Assembly: GCA_016280525.1 (NCBI GenBank)
Contig: JAEEGW010000346.1
Span: 1-6,416, forward strand
From: Clostridiales bacterium
GTDB lineage: Bacteria; Bacillota; Clostridia; Oscillospirales; CAG-272
DNA length: 6,416 nucleotides
Direction of reading: 5' to 3'
Shown: one piece after another, positions 1 to 6,229 of the stretch
Numbering within the stretch: position 1 is the first letter of the stretch
Layout of the letters: every line of letters begins with the position of its first letter
Notes under the pieces: model-generated
What the model was told of the DNA's origin: nothing
The model's input: the letters and a program-made list of their open reading frames with translations, nothing else
Databases searched by the model: none
Made by a program: the position numbers and the translations under genes

Positions 1-83
1 ATCGTGTCGTGGATTTGATAAATTCTCGTCCGAGAGCCTGCCTCAACTATCGTTCACCTAAACAAATTTTTTGTTGCACTTGA
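1..83 (+). CDS. IS30-family transposase, C-terminal end only (truncated by window start)
   Basis: Reading from base 3, the frame encodes 26 residues ending in TGA at 81-83. They contain N-S-R-P-R-A-C-L-N-Y-R-S-P-K-Q-I-F. This matches the C-terminal signature of IS30-type DDE transposases, usually N-x-R-P-R-K-x-L-x-Y-x-T-P-x-E-x-F, which follows the catalytic Glu of the integrase core. The catalytic residues lie outside the window, so whether the transposase is intact cannot be judged. The stop codon sits inside the T-rich sequence that probably forms the right end of the element. The gene points toward the convergent DivIVA-like gene at 220-966. The call rests on the conserved C-terminal motif only. 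Confidence 0.8.
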   Translation, partial: RVVDLINSRPRACLNYRSPKQIFCCT

Positions 84-94
84 CTTGACAATTT
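68..94. mobile_element. Probable right terminal repeat of the IS30-family element
   Basis: The transposase frame ends within a stretch whose complement reads AAATTGTCAAGTCAAGTGCA followed by an A-rich run. IS30-family elements carry imperfect terminal repeats of about 20-30 bases directly beside the transposase stop, so this is the expected place for the right end. The internal TCAAG-TCAAG direct repeat (TTGACTTGACA on the + strand) is visible. The left end is outside the window, so the exact boundary and any target duplication cannot be read. Confidence 0.5.
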
Positions 95-145
95 GCCGAC
101 CACCCAAGAGCGCCGTATGGCGCACAGAACGTCGGCTCCGCCGAC
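95..145. repeat. Nested palindromes beside the IS end
   Basis: Three copies of one hexamer form alternative hairpins: GCCGAC at 95-100, its complement GTCGGC at 131-136, and GCCGAC again at 140-145. GTCGGC and the second GCCGAC make a 6-bp stem with a TCC loop. The first copy can pair with the same GTCGGC to enclose another small hairpin, GCGCC (110-114) with GGCGC (119-123). A T-rich run begins at 151, so on the + strand the 131-145 hairpin could act as a weak terminator for the transposase, though ACCGG separates the stem from the T run. No gene is apparent between 84 and 219. Confidence 0.55.
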
Positions 146-185
146 ACCGGTTTTTATTCTTTCTTCTTTACTCTTTATTATTTAT

Positions 186-204
186 GGACGACCAATGGTC
201 GCCC
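186..204 (-). repeat. REP-like hairpin downstream of the DivIVA-like gene
   Basis: On the minus strand GGGCGACC and GGTCGTCC form an 8-bp stem (one G-U pair) around an ATT loop, starting 15 bases after the stop codon of the 220-966 gene. The sequence after it is A-rich rather than U-rich, so it is not a canonical intrinsic terminator. It could still be a 3' stabilising hairpin or a dispersed palindromic repeat. The adjacent ATTCTG-AATTCT at 209-220 is also partly palindromic. Similar GGGGCGACC-ATTGG palindromes recall repeats dispersed in gut Clostridia genomes; that comparison is from memory. Confidence 0.5.
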
Positions 205-219
205 CTGCATTCTGAATTC

Positions 220-966
220 TTAATTCCCTTTCAGCGTTTCCGTTTCTTTTTCAATTTCGGAAACGGCGGAATCGATCTCCGCGTTCAGACGTTTTTCCAG
301 TTTGTCCGCAAGCTCCGTGAACGCCGCGCTCTTTTCGTCAACGGATTTTACCGTGTCTTCAAGAAGCTTACGCATGATCTCAAGCTCCGCTTTTACATCG
401 CCGCGGAAATTATCAGCCGCCGCCGCGGTATTGTTCCTTACAGCCGCGGAAATGCGCGACATCCGCGCCTCAAAACAGCGCCTGCGCTCCTCCGCGTCCT
501 CAACCGCTTTTTCGTTTATTTCCGCCGCTTTCGCGTTAGCTTCCGCTATTATCGTATCCGCGTTTTTGTTCGCGGTAAGAAGTATATCGCCGATCTGCGA
601 CGACATATCGTCGTAAAGACCCGCTTTGCGCTCGTTTTCCGACGACGCTTTTTCACTGTCGCCCTTCAGCTTTTCTATCTCCGCGTCCTTTTCGGCAAGA
701 GCCGCCTCGGCCGCCTGCAGCTTCGCTTTCAGCTCTTCCGCTTCCTCGGACGTTTTCTCTTCCGCTCCGGCTTCGTTTGCACGGTTTATCATATCGTCAA
801 GCTGTGCGCGTAAGGACGCGATCTCCGCGTCCTTTGCGGCTAACGCGTCGTCTTTCTGTTTTGCAAGCTCGCGGAAATCCGCGTTCTGCTTATCTAAATA
901 CGCCATAACGTCAGCCTTGTTGAATCCGCCCATGGACGTTCTGAACAATACGTTTTTATCCGCCAT
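220..966 (-). CDS. DivIVA-like coiled-coil protein
   Basis: A 248-residue protein. Residues 6-40 (V-L-F-R-T-S-M-G-G-F-N-K-A-D-V-x-x-Y-L-D) match the N-terminal membrane-binding and dimerisation region of the DivIVA/GpsB family, where the G-F-x-x-x-x-V-x-x-Y/F-L pattern is conserved. Nearly all the rest is charged, Ala/Glu/Lys-rich heptad sequence predicted to be a long parallel coiled coil; there are no membrane segments or catalytic motifs. Family members mark poles or septa and recruit division or wall-synthesis proteins on the inner face of the membrane; this protein's partner is unknown. The start at 966 is preferred over an in-frame ATG at 984 because GGAAGGG lies 9 bases upstream of 966, and 984 has no such site. 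It is transcribed alone, divergently from the cohesin-like operon, and ends near the IS remnant. It is unlikely to be DivIVA itself, since no division cluster is seen nearby. Confidence 0.8.
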   Translation of the reverse strand: MADKNVLFRTSMGGFNKADVMAYLDKQNADFRELAKQKDDALAAKDAEIASLRAQLDDMINRANEAGAEEKTSEEAEELKAKLQAAEAALAEKDAEIEKLKGDSEKASSENERKAGLYDDMSSQIGDILLTANKNADTIIAEANAKAAEINEKAVEDAEERRRCFEARMSRISAAVRNNTAAAADNFRGDVKAELEIMRKLLEDTVKSVDEKSAAFTELADKLEKRLNAEIDSAVSEIEKETETLKGN

Positions 967-975
967 AACAATTAT

Positions 976-982
976 CCCTTCC
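976..982 (-). promoter_or_regulatory. Ribosome binding site fixing the start at 966
   Basis: On the minus strand GGAAGGG is followed by 9 bases and then the ATG at 966-964. An upstream in-frame ATG at 984-982 would place this site inside the coding sequence and has only A-rich sequence before it. The site therefore decides the shorter start. Confidence 0.75.
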
Positions 983-1028
983 ATATCTTTTTTCGTAAAA
1001 TATGAACAACTTTTCTCTAATTGTGCAC

Positions 1029-1057
1029 ATTATACCATATATTACACTTTTTTTCAA
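1029..1057 (-). promoter_or_regulatory. Sigma-A promoter of the DivIVA-like gene
   Basis: On the minus strand there is a -35 box TTGAAA (1057-1052), a 17-base spacer and a perfect -10 box TATAAT (1034-1029). The -10 is preceded by TGG, which makes an extended TGnTATAAT. The predicted transcription start near 1022 leaves a leader of about 55 bases. This is a near-consensus vegetative promoter, suggesting constitutive, fairly strong expression. Confidence 0.8.
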
Positions 1058-1112
1058 GAGTTATTCTTAAATAAATTTAAAAAAAGAATATCACGGTTTC
1101 ACATTTACCCAT

Positions 1113-1118
1113 TATAAT
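1113..1118 (+). promoter_or_regulatory. Candidate -10 box for the cohesin/dockerin operon
   Basis: A perfect TATAAT lies 42 bases before the 1161 start, but no good -35 box is found 16-18 bases upstream; the bases there read roughly ATCACG. A second weaker hexamer TATACT lies at 1132-1137. The operon may depend on an activator or an alternative sigma factor, in contrast to the strong divergent promoter on the other strand. This is tentative. Confidence 0.4.
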
Positions 1119-1160
1119 TATGCTGAACGATTATACTATACACAGAAAGGTAAGAGGACA

Positions 1161-3419
1161 ATGATAAAACACTGTGGGAAAAGGATAACGTCGCTGCTGT
1201 TATGCGTTCTGCTCTTGTTTTCAGCGCTTGCAACGGTGTCTTACGCCGTTACGGATCAGGACATGGCGCAGATCAGCGTGACCGTTTCAAATAAAAATCC
1301 CGTAAAGGACGAGATAATAACCGTTAAGGTCAGCATAGACAACTACCGGACGATGTCTCCGCGTATCGCCGCCATGCATATCTCCGTTTCTTTTGACGCG
1401 TCGTACTTCGATTATTTAAACGGTTCCGCGGCGACGCTTCTCAAAACAAACACGGACGACCTGACGAGCATCGCGTTTGACGGGATAGAAAAAGTAAGCT
1501 TTGCTTATACATACGCAAACACGAGGCAGAATCTGCTGCCGCAGAGCGCGACGGACATATTCACGTTCAAACTGAGAGTGAAAAACACGTTAAAGGCGAA
1601 AACGAGAACTACGTTCACCGTCAACGATCTTACGCTTTACAACGGCAAGAACGAGGAGCAGTATACCAAAATAGAATGCAAGGAGCCGAAGACGGATGAA
1701 GTGACGCTGTGGCTCACGCGCCCGGGCATACTTCTTAACAACTCGGACAAGAACACCGGCACGTTCAACGAAAACGTTACGCTCACGTTTGACGCGGCAA
1801 CCGCGAGCCTCGTTTACGAGGGAAGGCCCGCGGTATCCATAACGAGCCCGTACGTCTGCGACAAGAACGGCAGCTATTCCGTTACCGTCAACGCGCACGG
1901 CGAGACGATAAACGAAAAATTCGTTATAGATAAAAGCATCTCTCACATCTCCGTAAAGCCCGGCACGTATCAGACCGAGTATCCTTTGGGCGTGCAGCCG
2001 GACTATTCCGCGTGGGTACTGCTCGTCACCTATACCGACGGCACGTACAGCGAGCTGCCGATGGACGACAGAGACATACAGGTTACCGGATTCAACGCCG
2101 GTACCATAGGCGACCAGCAGCTGCTCGTAAAATACAGAGACAAAACGACCCACGTCAATATAAAAGTAAAATCCAAGACCGTGCTTTCGTTCTCCATCAA
2201 ATCCCCGGTAACGAAGACGGATTATCTCATAGGAGATGAAATAGACACGACCGGCGGCGTCCTTCTTGTCGTTTACGACGACGGAACGAGCGAAGAAGTG
2301 CCGATAACAAAGGCCATGCTCTCCGGATATGACAAGTCGTATATGGGAACACAGACCGTTACGGTAACTTACGCCGGCGCTTCCCAGACGTTCAACGTTA
2401 ACTACAGCTCAAGAGAAAAAGTTGACGAGCTTATAGCGGAAATAGACGCGCTCGATCTCAACACCATAAACGAAGATTCCAGAGAACAGCTTACCGATCT
2501 GATAACAAAATACAATGAGCTTTCCGCGCTGCAGAAATCCGCTATCACAAACTTCAGCAAGCTCAGCGCGGCGCGCGAGATATTCGATCTTATCGTCTCC
2601 GGCAACGGCGAGACAACTCCCGGCATATCGACCGACAATACAGACGATACGACGGATGAAACGAAATCCGAAGAAAGAGGCGGCAAGAACATTATATGGT
2701 TCATTGTCGGCGGCATAATAATACTTTCCGTTATAGGCGGTATAATCTACTTCCTCGTTATCTACTTCAAACGCAAGAAAGAAACGGATGACGACGAGTA
2801 TTACGACGACGGAGATTACGAAGACGATAACGACGACGAAGGCGACCTCTCCTATGAAGACGACATCATAGACGAGGACAACGAGGACGACGATATAATA
2901 AGCGGCGCGGGAAAAGACGTACCGAACAACGCTTATACGACAAGAGCCGCGGACAGATTCTTTAACGACTACGACGAGACCGAAGACGTTGAAGAAGACG
3001 AAGACGGATATTTCAAAGAAGAACCCGACGAAGAAGCCGACGAGGACGACGAGCCGGAAGAAAAAGAGGAAGAGGAAGAACCCGAGCCCGAACCCGAGCC
3101 CGAACCCGAGCCTGAGCCCGAGCCCGAGCCTGAGCCCGAGCCCGAGCCTGAGTCCGAGCCCGAGTCCGAACCCGAACCTGAGCCCGAGCCCGAGAAGCCC
3201 GCGGAAACTCCGGAAGAGCCGGAAGCAAAAGACATCCCGGCGGACGATATACCCGTCAATGAAGGGACCGATTCTTATACGGATTACAGCGTGGATGAAG
3301 CGCCGGCGCAGGAAAGCGAGCCCGAGCCGGAATTCACGGCGCCTGACGACGATGACGACGACTTTACCGGAAAAATTGTTATAATCAACGATGACGATGA
3401 AACGGGGGAGAAAAGATGA
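1161..3419 (+). CDS. Cohesin-like, Ig-repeat membrane protein with long acidic EP-rich tail
   Basis: A 752-residue protein. AGAAAGG lies 10 bases before the ATG. Residues 1-29 are a signal peptide (K/R-rich start, Leu-rich core, cleavage predicted after S-Y-A). Residues about 38-175 resemble a cohesin domain: beta-rich, with V-T-V-S, an early valine-rich strand, I-S-V-S-F-D, and F-x-F-K-L-R-V before a final strand. Residues about 179-259 look like a further Ig-like module (GTF-N-E-N-V-T-L-T-F-D). Residues 260-338 and 341-415 are two tandem Big_3-type Ig domains, each with a Y-x-D/D-D-G-T strand and a T/Q-x-V-x-Y end. Residues 418-482 are helical, then a Thr/Asp-rich linker and one transmembrane helix at about 511-536 followed by K-R-K-K. 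The last 216 residues contain about 100 Asp/Glu, including 19 EP/ES dipeptides (640-677). The positive-inside rule puts this tail in the cytoplasm. There is no LPxTG motif. It overlaps the next gene by 4 bases. The likely role is a surface receptor or scaffold; ligand unknown. Confidence 0.75.
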   Translation: MIKHCGKRITSLLLCVLLLFSALATVSYAVTDQDMAQISVTVSNKNPVKDEIITVKVSIDNYRTMSPRIAAMHISVSFDASYFDYLNGSAATLLKTNTDDLTSIAFDGIEKVSFAYTYANTRQNLLPQSATDIFTFKLRVKNTLKAKTRTTFTVNDLTLYNGKNEEQYTKIECKEPKTDEVTLWLTRPGILLNNSDKNTGTFNENVTLTFDAATASLVYEGRPAVSITSPYVCDKNGSYSVTVNAHGETINEKFVIDKSISHISVKPGTYQTEYPLGVQPDYSAWVLLVTYTDGTYSELPMDDRDIQVTGFNAGTIGDQQLLVKYRDKTTHVNIKVKSKTVLSFSIKSPVTKTDYLIGDEIDTTGGVLLVVYDDGTSEEVPITKAMLSGYDKSYMGTQTVTVTYAGASQTFNVNYSSREKVDELIAEIDALDLNTINEDSREQLTDLITKYNELSALQKSAITNFSKLSAAREIFDLIVSGNGETTPGISTDNTDDTTDETKSEERGGKNIIWFIVGGIIILSVIGGIIYFLVIYFKRKKETDDDEYYDDGDYEDDNDDEGDLSYEDDIIDEDNEDDDIISGAGKDVPNNAYTTRAADRFFNDYDETEDVEEDEDGYFKEEPDEEADEDDEPEEKEEEEEPEPEPEPEPEPEPEPEPEPEPEPESEPESEPEPEPEPEKPAETPEEPEAKDIPADDIPVNEGTDSYTDYSVDEAPAQESEPEPEFTAPDDDDDDFTGKIVIINDDDETGEKR
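3078..3191 (+). repeat. In-frame (Glu-Pro/Ser)19 coding repeat
   Basis: Nineteen hexanucleotide units of the form GAR-CCY (two are GAG-TCC) encode 17 Glu-Pro and 2 Glu-Ser dipeptides, residues 640-677 of the cohesin-like protein. Units vary at the third codon positions (GAA/GAG, CCC/CCT), so the DNA is not a perfect tandem array, but blocks such as GAGCCC-GAGCCT recur. Polyproline-like, alternately charged segments usually form stiff extended rods. The sequence also keeps several other reading frames open, which yields spurious ORFs. Confidence 0.95.
3404..3410 (+). promoter_or_regulatory. Ribosome binding site for the dockerin-like gene
   Basis: GGGGGAG ends 5 bases before the ATG at 3416, inside the last codons of the upstream gene. 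Together with the ATGA start/stop overlap at 3416-3419 it points to translational coupling and matched production of the two proteins. Confidence 0.7.
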
Positions 3420-4429
3420 ATAAAATAAATAAAAATAAAGCACTGCATATACTTCTTACGCTCGCGGCGCTTGCCGTTACGACCTGCATACTGTTTTCCG
3501 TATCCGTGTCCCTGATGCGCGTAAGAGCAGAAGAAGGCGAAACTCCCGATGATAACGAGACAACGGAAGAAATCGTAACGGAAACGGAAACCGAGACCGA
3601 AACGGAGACGGAAACTGAAACCGAAACGGAGACTGAAACGGAGACGGAGACGGAAACCGAGACCGAAACTGAAACAGAGACCGAAACGGAAACCGAGACG
3701 GAAACTGAGACCGAGACCGAAACCGAAGAAGATACCGGCAAAGAGCCGTATCTTGCGGAGATCAGATTTACGGAAGACACCGTCAGCCTGAAAGTTGGCG
3801 ACACCGCGTCTCTTATGATAAAAGCGTATATGTCAGACGGCACGGAGACCGAGGTGCCGAAGATACTGTACTCCACGTCCGACAGGACCGTGGTCGACGT
3901 AAGCAAGAGCGGCATCATAGCCGCGTACAAAAACGGCACGGCGACCATAACCGCAACGACGAAAGACGGCGATCTTTCCTGTGAATGTACAGTTGCCGTC
4001 GTCAGTGTGACCATAAAGCTCAGCACCATATCCACAACCGGCGAAAAGATCGCAACCGGCTTCAACCCCGGCGACAAAGCGGCGGACGTTATAGCTGACG
4101 TTGCGTCCTCATACGGCGCCGACCCGGAAAACGTCACCGTCAAGGACGCGTCCGGTAAGGATGCAAGCCAGATGGCGACAGGCCAGATACTTTCCGTTGA
4201 CGGCATCGAATATACCGTGGTAATATACGGCGACACGAACGGAGACGGCAAAGTGCAGACGAACGACGTTCAGGTCATACTCGACTACATAACCGGCGCT
4301 TCGCACGCGCTTGACACAAACCACGCCTGCTTCCTCGCTGCGGACGTGCTCAAGACCGGATCGATCACCATTGAAAGCGCGCTCGTCCTTCAGAGAAGCA
4401 TTTTCGAGCTTGAAACGATAGCTCAGTGA
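3416..4429 (+). CDS. Exported dockerin-like protein with (Thr-Glu)25 linker and Big_2 domain
   Basis: A 337-residue protein. Residues 1-38 are a Lys-rich start and a long hydrophobic core, with possible cleavage after V-R-A (38) or use as a membrane anchor. Residues 55-104 are 25 unbroken Thr-Glu dipeptides, a probable extended spacer. Residues about 112-197 form a Big_2 Ig-like domain (L-K-V-G-D-T, then S-T-S-D, S-G-I-I-A-A-Y-K-N-G-T-A-T-I-T-A), with Cys at 189 and 191. Residues about 200-270 form a small beta module ending in T-V-V-I-Y-G. Residues 273-337 are a type I dockerin-like end: the first loop, D-T-N-G-D-G-K-V-Q-T-N-D (273-284), has calcium ligands at positions 1, 3, 5 and 12. The second, starting at D310, has lost the ligands at 3, 5 and 12. 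The protein ends in I-A-Q. It is coupled to the cohesin-like gene upstream, so a cohesin-dockerin pair is a natural inference, unproven. No enzyme domain is present, so it is structural or an adaptor. Confidence 0.75.
   Translation: MNKINKNKALHILLTLAALAVTTCILFSVSVSLMRVRAEEGETPDDNETTEEIVTETETETETETETETETETETETETETETETETETETETETETETETETEEDTGKEPYLAEIRFTEDTVSLKVGDTASLMIKAYMSDGTETEVPKILYSTSDRTVVDVSKSGIIAAYKNGTATITATTKDGDLSCECTVAVVSVTIKLSTISTTGEKIATGFNPGDKAADVIADVASSYGADPENVTVKDASGKDASQMATGQILSVDGIEYTVVIYGDTNGDGKVQTNDVQVILDYITGASHALDTNHACFLAADVLKTGSITIESALVLQRSIFELETIAQ
3578..3727 (+). repeat. In-frame (Thr-Glu)25 coding repeat
   Basis: Twenty-five ACN-GAR units encode an uninterrupted Thr-Glu run (residues 55-104 of the dockerin-like protein). 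All four Thr codons and both Glu codons occur in mixed order, so the DNA is far less regular than the peptide. The opposite strand reads as Ser-Val repeats and produces a spurious 288-residue ORF. Confidence 0.95.
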
Positions 4430-4450
4430 TCCTTAATCACAAAACAAATC

Positions 4451-4484
4451 AAGGGACTGCTCCGGCAGTCCCTTAAATTTTTAT
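4451..4484 (+). terminator. Intrinsic terminator of the cohesin/dockerin operon
   Basis: AAGGGACTGC pairs perfectly with GCAGTCCCTT around a TCCG loop, followed by AAATTTTTAT. The loop with its C-G closing pair has the C(UNCG)G form of very stable tetraloops. It starts 21 bases after the dockerin-like stop and ends upstream of the gltX promoter, so it closes the operon and insulates gltX from it. Confidence 0.93.
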
Positions 4485-4495
4485 ATAAAAAACGC

Positions 4496-4524
4496 TTGAT
4501 TTTTAATTAAATTTGTTGTATAAT
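4496..4524 (+). promoter_or_regulatory. Sigma-A promoter of gltX
   Basis: TTGATT (4496-4501), a 17-base spacer and a perfect TATAAT (4519-4524). The start near 4531 leaves a leader of about 28 bases, too short for a T-box, so no tRNA-sensing control is visible for this synthetase gene. GAGG at 4545-4548 lies 10 bases before the gltX ATG. Confidence 0.8.
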
Positions 4525-4558
4525 ATATTTCAATAATATATAATGAGGTTTTATTTCA

Positions 4559-6229
4559 ATGGACTTTTTAAAACTGTCTGATATGCTTTTCCCGGACGTT
4601 ACCGTGACGCCGGACGAGCTTGAGTTAAAATACCCCGAGCGCTGCCTGCCGGAAGGCGCGAAAGTAACGAGGATAGCGCCGTCGCCCACCGGATTTTTCC
4701 ATATAGGCGGACTTTTCCCCGCTACCGTCTGCGAGCGTCTGGCTCACCAGTCCGGAGGCGTGTTTTATCTGCGCATCGAGGACACGGATTCAAAGCGCGA
4801 GGTGCAAGGCGCTGCGGCGTTTATAACAAAAATACTCGACTACTACGGGCTCCGTTTTGACGAGGGCGTTACCGCGGACGGCGACAAAGGCGCCTACGGT
4901 CCGTACACGCAGAGCCAGAGAGTTGATATATATCACGTTTACGCCAAAAAACTCGTCGCGGAAGGCCGCGCGTATCCGGTATTCTCCACCGACGAGGAGC
5001 TTGACGAGCTCAAAGCGCTTGACAAAAAAGCCGAGATAAAGAGCGTGAACTGGGAGCAGGACGCGGAAGCGCGCCGTGAAGCGATGTTAGCGCGCCGGCA
5101 GTTTACGATGGAGCAGGTCGAGGCGGAGCTTGCCGCCGGCCACAAATTCGCGCTGTTCGCCATAGCCGACGGAGACCCCGAAAAGAAAATAAAAGTCACG
5201 GACTTAGTAAAAGGTCTGCTTGAGATACCGGAAAACGACGAGGACGTTGTTCTTCTCAAATCCGACGGCATACCGACGTATCACTTCGCCCACGCGATAG
5301 ACGACCACCTTATGCGCACGACGCACGTCATACGCGGCGAGGAATGGCTGCCGAGCCTGTCCAAGCACCTGATGCTTTTCCGTTATTTAGGCTTCAAGCC
5401 GCCCAAGTATATGCACATAGCGCAGCTCATGCGCTTGGACGAGAACGGCAACAAAAAGAAATTCTCAAAGCGCGACATGGGCGCAAACCTGGAAGATTAC
5501 AGAAAAATGGGCTACTGTGTAGACGCGGTAAACGAATACGTTATGACGCTGCTCAACTCCAACTATGAGGAATGGCATACGCAGAACCCGGACAAAGACC
5601 GCCTTGATTTCCCGTTTTCAATTAAGAAAATGAGCGTGTCCGGCTGTCTGTTCGATACCGAAAAATTAAACGACGTTTCCAAAAACGTCATAAGCAAAAT
5701 GACCGCGGCGCAGGTCTATGACGGCGTATGCGGTTATGCAAAGTCGGAAGACCCGGAATTTTACGAAACCCTCACGTCCGACCGCGCCTATGCGGAAAGC
5801 ATTTTGGCGATAGGCAGAGGCGGCGCAAAGCCGAGAAAAGACTTTGCTACCTGGGCGGACGTCAAACCGTATATGAGCTTCTTCTACGACAAATACTTCA
5901 CCCGCGACGACAGTCAGCCTGAGGACAAAGACAAGGAAGATATAAAAGCGGCGCTGCAGAAATTTATTGATACGTATGACGAAAACGACGATCAGAGCTT
6001 TTGGTTTGAGAAGCTGAAAGACATAGCGGAGCAGATAGGCTACGCCCGCGAGACGAAGCTTTATAAAAAAGAGCCGGAAAAATACAAAGGTCACGTAGGC
6101 GACGTCGCGTCGTTTGTCCGTATAGCTATAACGGGCAGGCAGAATTCGCCCGACCTGTACGAAGTTATAAAAATACTCGGCCGACAGCGTATGACGGACA
6201 GAATTAAAGAAGGCATAAAGCTTTTATGA
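4559..6229 (+). CDS. gltX: Glutamyl-tRNA synthetase, long clostridial form
   Basis: A 556-residue cytoplasmic class I aminoacyl-tRNA synthetase that charges tRNA-Glu with glutamate using ATP. The HIGH motif is visible as A-P-S-P-T-G-F-F-H-I-G-G (residues 40-51). The family L-R-I-E-D-T-D segment follows, and the KMSKS counterpart is K-F-S-K-R (301-305). H-V-I-R-G-E-E-W-L-P-S and K-H-L-M-L-F are typical of the catalytic core. The rest is a helical tRNA and anticodon-binding part. Canonical bacterial GluRS is about 470-490 residues. This one has about 35 extra residues at the N-terminus (F-P-x-x-T-V-T-P-D-E-L-E-x-K-Y-P-E-R) plus a longer C-terminal half, as in a group of Clostridia enzymes recalled from memory. 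The start at 4559 follows GAGG at 10 bases and keeps the N-terminal extension in frame. The stop overlaps the next start (ATGA). Confidence 0.97.
   Translation: MDFLKLSDMLFPDVTVTPDELELKYPERCLPEGAKVTRIAPSPTGFFHIGGLFPATVCERLAHQSGGVFYLRIEDTDSKREVQGAAAFITKILDYYGLRFDEGVTADGDKGAYGPYTQSQRVDIYHVYAKKLVAEGRAYPVFSTDEELDELKALDKKAEIKSVNWEQDAEARREAMLARRQFTMEQVEAELAAGHKFALFAIADGDPEKKIKVTDLVKGLLEIPENDEDVVLLKSDGIPTYHFAHAIDDHLMRTTHVIRGEEWLPSLSKHLMLFRYLGFKPPKYMHIAQLMRLDENGNKKKFSKRDMGANLEDYRKMGYCVDAVNEYVMTLLNSNYEEWHTQNPDKDRLDFPFSIKKMSVSGCLFDTEKLNDVSKNVISKMTAAQVYDGVCGYAKSEDPEFYETLTSDRAYAESILAIGRGGAKPRKDFATWADVKPYMSFFYDKYFTRDDSQPEDKDKEDIKAALQKFIDTYDENDDQSFWFEKLKDIAEQIGYARETKLYKKEPEKYKGHVGDVASFVRIAITGRQNSPDLYEVIKILGRQRMTDRIKEGIKLL

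Noticed and set aside
85..813. + strand frame (242 residues) opposite the DivIVA-like gene
   Set aside because: It is Arg/Phe-rich and antisense to a well-supported coiled-coil gene with promoter and ribosome binding site, and it has no recognisable domain.
2691..2780. Sortase (LPxTG) cell-wall sorting signal
   Set aside because: A hydrophobic helix followed by K-R-K-K is present, but there is no LPxTG-type motif before it and 216 residues follow, so it is a transmembrane anchor and not a sorting signal.
2409..3443. Long minus-strand frame (344 residues, Gly-Leu repeats)
   Set aside because: It is opposite the acidic tail. The repeated GAR-CCY units keep antisense frames open; the composition is implausible and there are no family motifs.
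3078..3727. CRISPR array or non-coding tandem repeat
   Set aside because: Units are 6 bases, in frame, without spacers, and vary only at synonymous or conservative positions. They are coding dipeptide repeats.
3385..4251. Long minus-strand frame (288 residues, Ser-Val repeats)
   Set aside because: It is the antisense shadow of the (Thr-Glu)25 repeat and the dockerin-like gene, with no credible domains and no ribosome binding site noted. The + strand has signal peptide, Ig and dockerin signatures.
4430..4558. T-box riboswitch or attenuator controlling gltX
   Set aside because: The hairpin at 4451-4484 lies upstream of the gltX promoter, and the leader after the promoter is only about 28 bases, so it cannot hold a T-box.
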